Shown: positions 12,041-24,157 of the stretch, one piece after another
Numbering within the stretch: position 1 is the first letter of the stretch
How the letters are laid out: every line of letters starts with the position of its first letter
The notes under the pieces: model-generated
What the model saw: only the letters and a program-made list of their open reading frames with translations
What the model was told of the DNA's origin: nothing
Database searches by the model: none
Origin: Phallus indusiatus
Lineage: Eukaryota; Basidiomycota; Agaricomycetes; Phallales; Phallaceae
Assembly: GCA_027605045.1 (NCBI GenBank)
Contig: JAQFWX010000005.1
Location: 868,001-932,000, forward strand
Length of the DNA: 64,000 bases
Reading direction: 5' to 3'
Position numbers and translations under genes: made by a program

Positions 12041-15002
12041 TCAATTTTGAGTCATAATCACAGTGCGGTGGTATATGTCCCTGAAATTCCAGTAAGCTTT
12101 TTCAAACCCTGAGATCGAATAAAATAATAAATTATTCATACAGAGTCTCGCTCCATAATCTCCACTGCCAGTGGCAAGCATTCCGCCCGTCGGACTCAAG
12201 TCGATCGATATAACTACAAAGTAAAAATATTAGAAACCATCATTGACTGGCAGTGTGTCTCCAAACACGACTTACCAGAATTCTTGTGGCCTTGGAGCAT
12301 AAGCTGGGCCTGAGCCGTCGAGATATCCCAGAACTGCACGCAGCGATCTTTCGAACCAGATACAACCCATTGATTGTCGTGCGAAACTGCAACAGATAAA
12401 ACATAATCCTAAACCAATCAAACCCTAGTTACTATACTCCCCTTTTATTGACAGAGAATGCCACTCACCTTGTGACCTCGAAAATCAACAGTGCATTGAC
12501 ATTTTTCCTGCGAATTACTCGCTCCTCCCTCTTTCTTAATGTTACTCCCTTGTGTCCGTCTCAACAAAGGTGTCAAATCCCAATGTTTTAACGTCTGGTC
12601 CAAACTACCGCTGACAAGTCCTTTACCGTCGGGAGTAAAAGCGACGCTGTAAACGCTATCTTTATGTCCCGCAAGTCGTTCAACTATATTTCCCGAGTGT
12701 ACGTCCCAAAGGCGAACACATGCGTCGAGTGATCCCGCAGCGACGAATCGACCGTCCGGCGAGATTGCGACAGAGGTGACGCCGGCATCCACAACTCCGT
12801 TGAAGGGCGGCTTGACAACAATCAACACACCGTTCTATCTTCCTTGGAAACTCGAGCAAAGATACTCACATCTGGTGGTGATTCTATAATTGATAAAATG
12901 AGGCATTTGCCTGATTCCATGTCCCAAATTCTCGCTGTCTTATCCCCGGACCCAGAAACAATCAATCTCCCATCTTTCGAGAAATCCAGAGAATAGATCT
13001 CTTGTTGATGTCCCTCAAAAACAGTCCGAATGCGTTTCCTAGCAATGTCCCATATCTATACAAAAAAATTAGAAGGTAAATTTGCTCTCCTAAAGTGAAC
13101 TTACTCGAATTTGCTTGTCTTCCGCGCCAGTTGCGAGATATTTTCCATCAGGACTGAAACAGAGGCTACGAATATACAAATCGCCGCCTTTGGGAGTCGT
13201 TTCATCAATTAAAACACTACAAAAATGTTTGATTTCCAGGTGTTTCTCAGGGTGGAGCTGGATTAATTTAACACACCATGTCTTCATTCCAGTCATAGTA
13301 TCGTAAATTTGCGCCGTTCGGTTACAGCCAGTCGCAAGATATTTACCATCTGCTGAAAAACGAACGCAGCAAACAACACTATAAAAAAGAAACAAGAGTG
13401 AGATGAATGTCGAAATTAAGAAAGGGATTATGTTTTTTCACCTTTCGTGCTCTAAATTATGTACTAAATTGACATCAAGTCGTCGTTGGGGAACATGTTT
13501 GCTGTACACTACAAACCAATCGGGACCCTTTTTTTTTTGAAAAGTATATATAATTCATACCAATTACCTCTAAAAAAAGAGGTTATTGCTTACCTCCTTT
13601 TTCAGTTCAGGTGGGACCAAGGCAGGGTCGAATTCATCGGGAAATGCGCCTGGAGTGTGGGGAAAGCTGACTGCTCCTCCCACGGCAGAGCTACCGCCCG
13701 CGCTTCCGGGAGGGGGACCTGCACCACCGGCTGAGTTTGGCATTCCACCTACGCCGTGAGGGATACCAAGAGGACCCATTGCTGCAGAAGGAGGACCATT
13801 CATGGGTACATTCCCCATACCGTTGGGCGGGAATGAGGTTGAAATACCTGGTGGGGGTTGGGCAGAGAGATTGGGAGGAGAGGGTAGTTGACCTGTAGAT
13901 GAAAGCGAGGAATGAACAAGAAGATAGAGGGAGTCTCAAGGTAAATCTAACCATTCTTCCTGTCTCTGTCTCTTTCGCGATCTCTTTCGCGCTCTTTGCG
14001 TTTTGACTCTCTATCACGACCACTCTCTCTATCTCTGTCCTTTTCTCTCTCGCCTCTTTCCCTCTCCCTCTCCCTGTCCATCATTCTCTCCCTTTCCAAC
14101 CTGTCCCGGTCTATCATTCCCCGGTCACGATCACGGTCTCTGTCTCTGTCTCTATCTCTGAGATCGACTCTGGAGTCTCTATCGCGATCTCTGTCGCGAT
14201 CTCTTTCACGGTCACGATCTCTTTCTCTTTCTCTATCTCTCTCGCGACTGTACTCTGAAGGGTAGGGATAACCTGGTGGACCGTTTGGGGGAGGAGGCTG
14301 ACGAAGAGGGTCTGAGGCTGTGTAGGTTGGGGAGAAGGAAGGGTAAGTGGGTGTGGGGGAATAGGAGGGACGGGGAATGGAGAAAGGATTTGAAGGAGAA
14401 GAATAAGATGTGAGTTGTGCTCGCGCACTCGCACCTTGTGACATTGGGATACCCTGTCTTGTCATGTCGAGTTCGCGTCGGAGCCTTGCTATCTCTTCTT
14501 CGTAGGACTGTTTTATCTGTTTGTGGCGTTCTTCGAGCTGGAATATATGGCCCCGTATTTGATTGAGTTCAGAGACTTGGTTCGTAACTGGAATAGAATT
14601 TGACGATAAGACAAACATGTCGCACAACCTGGAGAAAAAGATGGAAAGAGAGAGAAAAAAGAAGCCCATACATACTCTGACTATCATAATCGACTTTTTG
14701 ACTTTTTAGATTATTTATATCTTGGGCAACGAGCTCAAATTCGCGTCGAACAGCATCCAAGACTTCATCAATGCGCTGATGCGAGTGCTGTTGTGGCGGA
14801 ACGGGGATTGGGACCGCTGGCGCGACGGGTACTGAAGAAGGCGGACCTGTTGGTTGGAGAGATCGATGCTAAAGCCATAGAAATGAATCAGTCAATATGA
14901 GCTTTGTTTGTCGCGATGAACGTCGCCGATGATAGTGGGGGACGAACGGGAGGAGGGGGGGTAGGGAGTGAAGTCGGGAAACGGACGTACGTTGTATGAC
15001 AT
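12041..15002 (-). CDS. TUP1: Tup1-type WD40 transcriptional corepressor
   Basis: General corepressor that works with Cyc8/Ssn6 in the nucleus. A tiny first exon (MSYN, ATG at 15002) is spliced to the N-terminal tetramerisation helix ([19 protein letters not shown], then [18 protein letters not shown]). A Pro/Ser linker, an unusual R/D/E-rich tract (13950-14260) and a Gly/Pro stretch follow. The C-terminal WD40 propeller includes [76 protein letters not shown] and [13 protein letters not shown]. The last blade ends [13 protein letters not shown], where the Trp codon is formed across a 33-nt intron (12109-12141). The stop is at 12041. At least nine exons. Confidence 0.92.
13950..14260 (-). repeat. 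Low-complexity tract coding R/D/E repeats inside TUP1
   Basis: Tandem variants of a TCTCTGTC/TCTCGATC-type unit on the + strand encode about 100 residues of alternating Arg-Asp/Arg-Glu on the - strand. The tract stays open in the Tup1 frame and lies between the N-terminal helix and the propeller. The antisense Ser/Leu-rich frame is only its shadow. Confidence 0.85.
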
Positions 15003-15366
15003 GACTGCAAAAGAGAAAGAAGCGTGGGAGAAACTTGGCCAAACCGTCCCTCACGAAATTTACCCCAAATCTTGGCTCAAAAAAAAAACATCCGCTTCTC
15101 TGGACTCTTGGAATCTCATTAGATCTCGGCTGCGAACGGCAGTAAATTGCTGTGCTTTTGTGAGAGACGTCATATCTCAATCAAATACATACAATAGTAT
15201 GATAACCGGGATGCGGACCAAAAATAGATTTCGCTCTTGCGCGCATTTTTCATTCAGTTTTGTCGAAATTCTGCCGTGAATTTGGCCCTAAAAATAAAAC
15301 GCAGCATATAACAGCATATAACTAGCCCTGTCATTTCGCAGTCACCTGCTACTACACGTCGACAAA

Positions 15367-16566
15367 ATGTCTTTCTCTTTCTTTTCCCTCGTCTTTATTC
15401 TCCCTCAGGTTTTGGCCCTCGGACAGATAACATGTCCTCTGCTCTTCGACGGTCGTGTGCACGTCGATGTCACTCCCGCAGACTTTGACAAGAACTCGAG
15501 CATATATGACCATCAGTTTGTGCACGGACAAAGTAATGTACATTTTGTATCGTCACACAGACAATGCACGCCTAATTTTGCAACAAGATCAAACGTGGGC
15601 CGAAATTATTAAATTTCCTTCAGGCATCCCAAAGTCGTTGGTGAATATTAATCAATATGTACTAACTTGAAATTCTATTGACACGCATCAAGTTTGAACT
15701 CAGTACGAATACCAAAGCGGTCGAAGTGACAATCAAGTAGGTCTACTCGTAAAAAAAAGCTTCTCATCTTTTTAAATTCGTTCCAAAAAAGCCAAAACTC
15801 TATATTCGTACCTGGTGGCGACCCTCCCGTTCCAGAGACAGGTTTTAGGCGATCTGAACTCATTCCCGCTCTTAATAACGGGACGGATATTACAGTCCAA
15901 GGTACTCGAACATTCCATTGGTCAATCCGGAATGATCCTACAAGACCCCTTAACCTGTCTCATGAATATCATGTGAGTCTCCAACTAGTATCACTACCAA
16001 AACAATCTACTCATTTTCTCAATATATCCAGCCTGCCTGGCATGAGACAGCAGACTTTTCAACTTCGGAAATTACTTTCCTAACAGGAAAACCTTTCAAT
16101 CAGTCTTTCGACCCCACCGTGCATGATCCAAAGACATTGCGACTAGCTGGACGGCAATCAAATAGTCCAGAAACAACATTCTTCCAGACGCCCTTCGTTG
16201 ACGACGTCTGGCATAATTGGGCGGTAACTTTAGGTTTTGATACCAAGTAAGTAACATAAGGCCCCAAATCAAGGATCTGATCTCCTACTAAATCATTTCA
16301 TTTGTCTCTCCCTACACAGCCTTCTGACAGTTTACTACTCTAAGGATCTTGAGCCTCTCAAACTGGTGGCAGGTCCAGCGTTCAATAATAACTCAGGAGG
16401 TGGTCAATTCCATACAGGCGTCTTTAAGCTCCCGACTGGCCCATTAGGAATCGATGTTCTTCATCAAGGGTTCCAAGAGTCCCCCATCGATGAGGGTTTG
16501 ATATATGGAAGCATCTTTATCGAAGACAGCACCAACGACTGTGTCAGTTTGGGAGGTGATGATTAA
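15367..16566 (+). CDS. Secreted glycoside hydrolase family 131 beta-glucanase
   Basis: Extracellular beta-glucan-cleaving enzyme of wood- and litter-decay fungi. The signal peptide MSFSFFSLVFILPQVLAL is followed by the family start CPLLFDGRVHV. Exons then give KAVEVTI, IFVPGG and the diagnostic ETGFRRSELIPALNN (about 15838-15880), NLSHEYH (about 15955), VDDVWHNWAVTLGFD (16200-16240), LLTVYYSKDLEPLKLVAG and GGGQFHTGVFKLPTG. It ends at 16566, the usual length for a single GH131 catalytic domain; no carbohydrate-binding module is seen. About five short introns. The FRRSEL block and the HNWAV/YYS blocks make the family call firm; exact substrate preference cannot be read. Confidence 0.87.
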
Positions 16567-18411
16567 AATTTATTAACGGAAGATAAAGGTAAGAAAAATT
16601 AGTATCATTTTTCATCATGTGCACGCTGGCGCATACGTTATCAGAAGGTCTTGTGATTCCATCAAAAAAGAAAGAAAACTGACCGTGTATGTAGTACACG
16701 TTATGTATCTAGTTTGGGTTCGCCGCTTCTCAAAAACAAACAGGGTTTTGATGTCGTTACGATTTATTAGGCAAAAGTTACCCAAAACATTTATTCGTGA
16801 GCTTCTGAGAATCTCATGACCGGTCAGGTTCTTCGAAACGGACCGACAAAGCAATTAAGCGGTATTAAATTTAATACCTGCCAGTGACTATATCCTGCCA
16901 GCGAAACTCCTTGCTATTCCAGGGATTGCCGTGCAGAAGCATGATGATGGTCCAGAACTTAAGGGCATTTACTAGCTATCCCTAAAATAATTGAATGCTT
17001 CATGCCACACTCATCATCCTCAATCCTCAGCGAAGTACCAATACCACTGGGTTATACTTATTCAAAATTACAGACTTCTTTTTGTTTTGAAACATCAAGG
17101 CTCGCATGTGTATAGATCAAAAGCTAATTTCAAATTAATGATTCCTAGATGTTGCAAATTTATATCGTGTTAGAACGAAGAATTACTTAAATAGCGCCAT
17201 TCGAAGCTCGCTCTCAATTTCCTTCTCACGCAACCGAAGGGCGCAATTTCCTGTCAGTGCGCTATGTATGGGATTATGATCCCATTGACTGATCATGTGG
17301 TGAATTCTTATTTGGCGGTGAAAATCTGCCTGGGTCTGTGATGTGCGGTGCTCTATCATCCATCATGATCATGCATCCGCTGCCAGCAGGGATGTTCGTG
17401 AAATAAGGCACGCTTCCTACACTCGCATGTTCTTTCTGCCTAATTTCCGTTCATCTTCGATTCGTAGACCTCCGTCAAGTATTCTTTTCACTCTCACAAC
17501 GTTGTGCTATTTACTTTTGCGGTACTAAACAAGCGATACAGCGCTGTCAACGCGTTCTACTAAGTTCTCCACTTATTAATTTCTCACTTCCGTTCCTGTA
17601 CTACGGCGTAGCATATACCAGGCCCGTGCTATCCGCTCATTCAGAATTCTAATTGGACAGAGTTGCCAACATGGGGTTTCTTAGTAAATTTCATTCTCAT
17701 TCTATAGCCCATACACAATGATAATGTCTAACGTCTGGGCCAAGAATTTGGTATTGAAGAGTAGCTCCCGATGTTGAATGATTTCTAAGACTCCTATCAC
17801 GAAATTTATCCATACAACATGAACGTTGAATCATAGCTAGTTCAACAATAACCCAAGACCCTTCAGTCATTGCCAGCTACAGATGAAATTTAACTGGAGA
17901 CTTCCAGGTGTTGGGACGTGCTCCGGAGATGAACCCAGATCATTGCTTAGTACTTTGGTACTCTTATGTACCTGAGCGTATTATTACACGTAATATCTAC
18001 AAGTCCGACGAAATGCAACCAAGTCCTGCCAGGGAATTGCACAGTGGACAACTTGCTGATATGACTTACTGAAAATTCTGTCAGGCTTAAGAAATTCCGA
18101 AAATGAATGTAAAGCATGTGTTACTCAAGGGAAGTAGTCTTTAACATATTTTGCAAAAAGATAAGTCGAGACTAAACTGAAAACTTGAGCTCGTAAACCC
18201 TTTTCGATATTGGCAACATGGCACTCTTTTTGCCTTTAGAGGGTGGAATAATGACGTGTCATCTGGTATTGGACTATTTTATCCAAAGGGTTCTATTGCA
18301 CAGGGAAAATAAAAGTCAAGGTTAATTAATTTGACTTCTCAGGTAGCAACATACATAAATTAAGTAAATTTTTGACGAAAAGGGAACCAGTCGTCTGACA
18401 ATAATCTGAAA
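16567..18411. other. 1.8-kb gene-free stretch
   Basis: AT-rich, with stops in all frames and no coding run above about 70 codons. No tRNA-like or repeat structure stood out. It may carry the GH131 3' UTR and upstream sequence of the hypothetical gene at 18.4-19.4 kb. Confidence 0.5.
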
Positions 18412-18533
18412 ATGAAGTCCCACATTCAGCGAGCAGAAAGCATCCTCATCAACGCTACAAACTTTATAAACGATGGTTTTTCGTCTCCTTTGACTCCCCA
18501 GCATCGCCGGTTTCTGTTTGCCTCGCTTTCTTC

Positions 18534-19355
18534 ATGGAAACTTCACCTCCAGCAAACCCGCGACGAGCAAGCTATATTTTCGCTCCTACTTCCGACCCCC
18601 AGACTCGAAAGGCTTGCAATCCCACTTCACCAGAATTTTTCTCTGGATCTTCTTTCAAACCTTTACATCTAACCCACCCTCCATGGGTGAGCGCGTACCT
18701 CCGTGCCGACCAGGAAGGGAGTGACTGTCAAAAATTCCGCCTTCCATATGCTGTTCAACATGCTCACCTGCAAGGCGACTCTAATTCAACTTACTATCAT
18801 AAATCACCAACTTTGCCTCCAACTCGTCAAATTCCCGTTCTTGATAAACGAACTTCCAGTCCACCGAGCCCACCGAGCCCACTGTCGGATACAAACGCCA
18901 ATGATATAGAGTTATTCGAGTTATCCGATTCCGAATCAAAGCCGACTGAGAGCAGTCCAAATAACGAAGAACAAGCACAAGTTGAACAAAGCGAAAGCGA
19001 CTATTTCAGCTTACCGATAGCATCATCCAGGTGTCCTATAGACGGTACTGAATCGTCTAATTCCAGTACCTTCAGATCAAGCCCTGACAACAGTATAAAA
19101 CGAATTCCTTTCGACCTAAAAATGCGAACCACTGAAAATCGAACCCCCTCCGAATCTCAGCCTTCCACGCCGATTTCTCCTCCAACGAACCCCACTCGGC
19201 GTTCGTCAACAAATAGTCGTCGCTTTCGGAGTAATAGGAAAAGGATAAATACCACCTTTGCCTTGCCAATTACGGCTTTCCAAAGCGAGCTGATTGGAGA
19301 AATCACAATTGCCGAAGATGCTTTTGGATACTCACCGAGATTTTTAGACCATTAA
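18534..19355 (+). CDS. Hypothetical Ser/Pro-rich, probably disordered protein
   Basis: A 273-codon open frame from an ATG, not recognised. It is low in hydrophobics and rich in S, P, T, N and E, with a SSPPSPPSPLSD stretch, an acidic middle (DIELFELSDSESKP) and basic patches near the C-terminus (RRSSTNSRRFRSNRKR) that could act as an NLS. It ends AEDAFGYSPRFLDH. A second, overlapping ATG frame at 18412-18672 (MKSHIQRAESILINATNF...) also looks protein-like, so the true 5' end may lie there, joined by an intron or a frameshift. The long open frame supports a gene, but product, exon structure and intactness are all uncertain. Confidence 0.4.
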   Translation: METSPPANPRRASYIFAPTSDPQTRKACNPTSPEFFSGSSFKPLHLTHPPWVSAYLRADQEGSDCQKFRLPYAVQHAHLQGDSNSTYYHKSPTLPPTRQIPVLDKRTSSPPSPPSPLSDTNANDIELFELSDSESKPTESSPNNEEQAQVEQSESDYFSLPIASSRCPIDGTESSNSSTFRSSPDNSIKRIPFDLKMRTTENRTPSESQPSTPISPPTNPTRRSSTNSRRFRSNRKRINTTFALPITAFQSELIGEITIAEDAFGYSPRFLDH

Positions 19356-19888
19356 CTCCAAATCGATGATTTCAGGTATAAATTCTCGAAGTCCTCATTC
19401 GACAAAAAAATCACTCACTGGACACTTGTTCAGAAACGATTTTTTGATTTACATGAGCTTGAGGCTCAACAAAAATCCCGAAAGCCATGTGGCCATCGGG
19501 GATATCTGTTGATCATTGTAGTGGCACCCCCGTCGTTATACCAATAAACTAAATTTTATAAATATCTGTCATACTAAGAAGTTGAAACTTTAAATCTTAA
19601 CAAATTTAATATAAATAATGTGCCCTTCATCAAGCTTCAAGTGAGCCTTGATTGTCCAAAGACTTGTTATACACCCAAAGCTTTTCAGTGCAATTTAACC
19701 GAAAAGCCAGTAAATTGACAGCTTTTCGATCAGTCGTTTCAAGCTTCCAACCCGAATGTAGGCCCATTGTGTGCGTTGGCATTGGTAGACGTACACATAG
19801 TGTTGGATCCGCAAGCCGGGACGTTCAATCAAGGGTCAAAAAGAAAGTGTTGATTATATTGCTATGCCACCTCGAAATAATAAATACA

Positions 19889-21110
19889 TTATTGCCAACG
19901 GGTACTTGACCTAACTTTCGATACCTCCGCAGTGCTGTATGGATTATATCTGTGGCCGTCCCTGCGATCCTTGCGGGATAATCCGGCTGTTTTTTGGCCC
20001 TGTTCGTGACGCGACACCTCTGAAGTGAAGCCAATGCGAGTCTGTTTTCCCGACGTTTGGCTTGCTGTTTGTTGCTCATAACGTTCTTTCTGTACCGTAG
20101 CTAATGGGACAACTATTCAAAAAAAAGATGCAAGAAAATCAAGAGCAAACACGCTTAACCTATTTTTTCTGCATCCCACTCATCCAAATCGCCTAGATCC
20201 CACAAATCCTTGCATTACCAGTGACTTGTCGTCTGTTTTTTACTTTGGTGACTGAGTTTGCATACCTTGGGTATATTACTACATTTTTCGTCAACGTCAA
20301 CAAACTCTACCAGTTTTGCGTATAAATGTGGATTGCGAAATGAACGGTTCGACATGAGAGAATCGTTAAAATGCTTCGGTGGGTCACCCCGTTTCAATTC
20401 AAAGAACTGTTCGAGCTTTGCCTAAAGAAACGAAACTACAATGAAGGAACAGAGAAGGAACAAGATATACCAACTTTTAACGATGGATCACATGGCTCAT
20501 CTGTCGGTGGTGGAATGCCCCAGTCCTGGACACCTGGAATTGGTGGGGGTAAAAGACACGCCCGTGTTTGAGCCAATAGTCCATTCTCCGTATCAAGGGT
20601 TTCTGTCGATATCAATGCCTCGTCTTGGAAAGTATTTTCAGTTTTAGAATTCGATGGATCACTAATTGGAGAAGGGGAATGCGTCCGTGGATGTATGTGA
20701 ACAAGGCTAGCCGATCGACGGAGAATTTGGACGGAACCATCAACGATAGCACTTCTCACAGCGGACGGGGTTGAGCGAGATTTAGGAGCTATGATATGAG
20801 AAGCTCAGAAAGGTACGCGATACCGCGATACTATGATACTCACCGCCTGTGGTATTGTTCATTGTGACGCTCAATTTTTCATCCTAACCAGGTGATAACA
20901 ATGTAGAAGGAATGTAACGCAAAGAATAGAAAGAAGGAATAAGGAATAAAACAAAATTCTCACATTTTGTGCTATCATTTTTCCTTTTCCCTTCGCACTA
21001 CTTCGTCGCGGGCTTGTCTCCTCATCTGAATCTTCATAGTAGGCACCTAACGCTGTCGGAAAGGAAGTTACGCAATGAAGAGGAATAATATCGAGAGAAT
21101 AACCTTGCAT
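19889..21110 (-). CDS. SAP30-binding protein / HCNGP-family nuclear protein
   Basis: Nuclear protein family linked to transcription repression and RNA splicing. The model starts at the ATG at 21110 and leaves the first exon after two codons plus one base, giving [15 protein letters not shown], the acidic N-terminus typical of the family. A Pro-rich part holds [19 protein letters not shown]. The diagnostic HCNGP block is spread over the next exons: [37 protein letters not shown] (about 20270-20350), then [16 protein letters not shown] (about 20160-20215). The C-terminal exon carries [14 protein letters not shown] and ends STRWQ at 19889. The order Pro-rich, RNPxxYxKLxxF, D-rich matches the family. 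The gene is divergent from AsnRS with a 96-bp gap. Confidence 0.82.
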
Positions 21111-21206
21111 GTGCCAGGAATGAATAAACCAAAATAACGAAACGACGATGTTAAGTAGGTAGAATAATGTTGAGAGCTAAGTGGCGGAGTTCGAAAGACT
21201 AGTGGA

Positions 21207-22834
21207 ATGTTTCGTAGAACGCAGAATATCCGGCTGCTGTGTCGGCGGTTTTCTTCTCCATCGTCGCTGCCTCCGACTATTAGGCAGGTCTTGGATAAAT
21301 CATTCAGCGATAGTGTACCGGCTGAAGTGACCGTTCATGGCTGGGTCAAGTCTATCCGTCGACAGAAGAAAGTGACATTCATTGCTGTTAACGACGGAAG
21401 CACTTTACAAGGACTTCAAGCCGTCTTTCTGCATCCTACTGGGGACGGCGTTGATACTCTCGCTAATATCTTAACCGGCGCGAGTATTCGGGTTGCAGGT
21501 AAACTGATTAAAAGTCGGGGTACGGGTCAAGAAAAAGAACTCCAGGCTAAAGAGATTGAACTTCTGGGCTTATGCGATCCACTGGTCCGATTTTGGTTCA
21601 ACTCAATTCTTCTGCCTTCAATTAACTATTTTATGCCCAGAAGTACCCTATTCAGAAGAAGGAACATTCTCTAGAATTCTTTAGGGAGAACATGCATTTA
21701 CGACCTCGGACTTCAAATATTGCTGCAATGTTACGCGTTAGAAATAAAATGACACAATATTTCAGCGATTGGTATCAGGTATGATTGCTTGGCGTTTTCC
21801 GTTTAAACCATATTCGTTCTTACATCCCCCAGAAAGCAGGCTTCATCCAGGTCCATCCACCTAGTCTTACCAGTAATGATTGTGAGAATGCCGGCGAAGC
21901 ATATAAAGTGATGTCGCAGGCAAAACATGCTCAAGAAGAAGAAGAAGGGTCACTATCCTACCTAACTACATCCACTCAGCTTCATCTAGAAGCATTATCT
22001 GCGTCGTTTGCTCGAGTGTTCACCATCGCGCCATGTTTTCGGGCAGAGCGTTCACAGACCAACAGACACTTGAATGAATTCTGGATGCTTGAAGCGGAAA
22101 TTAGCTTTCTTAGAGGATTGCCTGACCTTTGCAATATCCTAGAGACATCACTAAAATCGGTCCTTGGAGAATTAACTAATGATGAAGATGTCCAATATCT
22201 CCGGGAGGAAAGCACAGGTCGGGAACAATTCGACGCCTGGCTGGACCATTCAGTGCCATGGAGTCGCATATCTTACACTGAAGCACTAAATAAACTTCAG
22301 CAACATCACATATCAAAACAGGAACCACAATTTGCGTTTGAGCCTCCAGCATGGGGCGAAGCAATACGAAGCGAACATGAACGTTGGATTGCAGCCACAC
22401 TGGGCGCCAATGGGCAACCTGGACCTGTTTTCGTCACCGACTATCCCAGACATTTGAAGCCTTTCTATATGTGGGTTAACAAGGATACTACAGAGGGTTC
22501 TACTGTGTTTTGTTTCGATCTTCTTGTCCCTAAGCTTGGGGAGTTGGTTGGGGGCTCAATACGAGAATCGAGAGAGGAGATACTGAAAGAATCCTTGAGG
22601 CTTTTTAGTATGTCGGAGGTAATCTATTTTTTCTGAACAAGCACTCTCGACGATTAGTTCACCAAAAATTCACAGGAACATAATTCATGGTATCTTGATT
22701 TAAGGCGATACGGTAGCACACCCCATGGCGGTTACGGTATTGGGTTTGAACGACTCGTAAGTTGGTTTTGCGGGATAGAGAACGTTAGAGAATGTATACC
22801 CTTCCCTCGCTGGGCCGGCAAAACCATTTTGTAA
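21207..22834 (+). CDS. SLM5: Asparaginyl-tRNA synthetase, mitochondrial
   Basis: Class II synthetase charging mitochondrial tRNA-Asn. A basic, Ser-rich N-terminus ([17 protein letters not shown]) looks like a mitochondrial presequence. The OB-fold anticodon-binding domain has [17 protein letters not shown] and [13 protein letters not shown]. The catalytic core has motif 2, [20 protein letters not shown] (about 22020-22079), [39 protein letters not shown] and the motif 3 region [11 protein letters not shown] (about 22725-22757). It ends WAGKTIL at 22834. Introns at about 21590-21645, 21775-21832 and 22619-22676. I see no missing motif. Confidence 0.93.
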
Positions 22835-22967
22835 AGATCCACGTTCTTAGTTAGATATACCACTAGGGTAATATTATTGTTTAATAAAACAAGGGACATT
22901 ACATGGAACATGAATCACGCTCAAGTTTTTTTTGAACAGAAAACAAGGAGACAACTCCCGGCATCAG

Positions 22968-23598
22968 TTAAATTCCTCGCCCACGACCGCGACCGCGACC
23001 TCTTCCTCTGCCGCCACCGCCACGATCTCCTCTGCCACCTCTTCCACCCCTCCCTCGGGTGTCGTCTTTCCTCTTGAGTTTGGGTTTTGGCGCATCGTCC
23101 ACGAGAAGTGTGTCAAGAGGCAACGCGTCCGGGAGTACAAAGTATCTGCTAACATCAGGAACGGAAAACACGACAAAAGGAGTAAGAATAATACCTGATG
23201 TTATTTCCGCGAATTGAAATAGAATCTAATGATTGGGGGTCACGATTTCGCGTTGTGAGCTTCACGGTTTTTAAATGAGTGTTCATCTGCATATCCACCC
23301 CTAAAGAGAGTATTAGTATCGCCGACACACCATTAAAACAATGAAATGGGTTTTGCCTGTTATTGTACCATGCACAACCGAGCCATTCTTCAATTCTATC
23401 GTGACGGTCTCATTGTTGAGTTTCATCAAAAACCTAGTAAGGAGAGCGAAAGGCACAGTAAGCTTCAAACATTCTACGAGGCCGAGAGAAGTAGTATGGT
23501 CCAATGCAGATCATAAAACAGTCCCCGACTGCATGATTCGAGCGCATAAAAACGATTAATGAATCAGCGATAAAGATAACTCACCGGACGAGCTTCAT
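22968..23598 (-). CDS. SMD1: Small nuclear ribonucleoprotein Sm D1
   Basis: Core Sm-ring protein of the U1, U2, U4 and U5 snRNPs. The first exon is only MKLVR (ATG at 23598), spliced to [20 protein letters not shown] (Sm1 motif), then [20 protein letters not shown] and [20 protein letters not shown] (Sm2 motif). The C-terminus is a Gly/Arg-rich tail of RG dipeptides ending GRGRGI at 22968, the classic substrate for symmetric arginine dimethylation. Length and order match eukaryotic SmD1. A 29-codon upstream frame overlaps the start codon. Confidence 0.95.
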
Positions 23599-23684
23599 GG
23601 CTGGTACGACTGCAGTGAGGCTGTTATTTCAATGTCCGACAAATTGGAAGCCCGCTTCAGCAACGCATTAATGCTTGAATCCAT
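23595..23684 (-). CDS. Short upstream ORF overlapping the SmD1 start (ATGA)
   Basis: An ATG at 23684 opens 29 codons (MDSSINALLKRASNLSD...) ending in a TGA that overlaps the SmD1 ATG as ATGA. If it lies in the SmD1 leader it would act as a uORF coupled to SmD1 by stop-start overlap. No protein family is recognised. The leader is not mapped. Confidence 0.3.
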   Translation of the reverse strand: MDSSINALLKRASNLSDIEITASLQSYQP

Positions 23685-24157
23685 TTCCACCTTTAAAAAT
23701 TAAAAGTTGATATCATTCTTCAGAAAGACCACCTTTGAAAAAGTAAAGCGCCACCAAACCTGACCTTTCATGTTATCTTCGCGGTCGGCTGGTGGCCAGT
23801 GCTAGTGAACGTTTGAACAACCCAGATGCTTTAGACAATCGGTACCGCCGGATGACATGAAGAAATCGACGTAGATAATGATAGGAATGGGGGATGAATT
23901 CCTAGCAATGGGTATTATAGCGTCAGATATCTCCCAGAAGTGTGTATGGTGCTATCCAACATACCTGAACATCGGCCTCCTGAAGTTACCGCATCGGACC
24001 CCTTGAGGAACAAGAAAGCGGGCAAGATTACTCATAAGAAATTGGCTTTCGGTTAGCATGGATAGTGGTGGTGTTTCGAAAGCTAATGTCTCGTAGTGAA
24101 TTAGTCATTCGAAACCCTAAACGCGATGTAACTGCATCTAGCGAATTTAACAATACA
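23685..24157. other. Intergenic region SmD1 / GPI8, nothing recognised
   Basis: About 470 bp between the 5' side of SmD1 and the 3' end of GPI8, both on the - strand. It should hold the SmD1 promoter and the GPI8 3' UTR. No coding frame of note. Confidence 0.5.

Noticed and set aside
13996..14265. Ser/Leu-repeat protein on the + strand
   Set aside because: It is only the antisense of the Arg-Asp/Arg-Glu repeats in Tup1; there is no other support.
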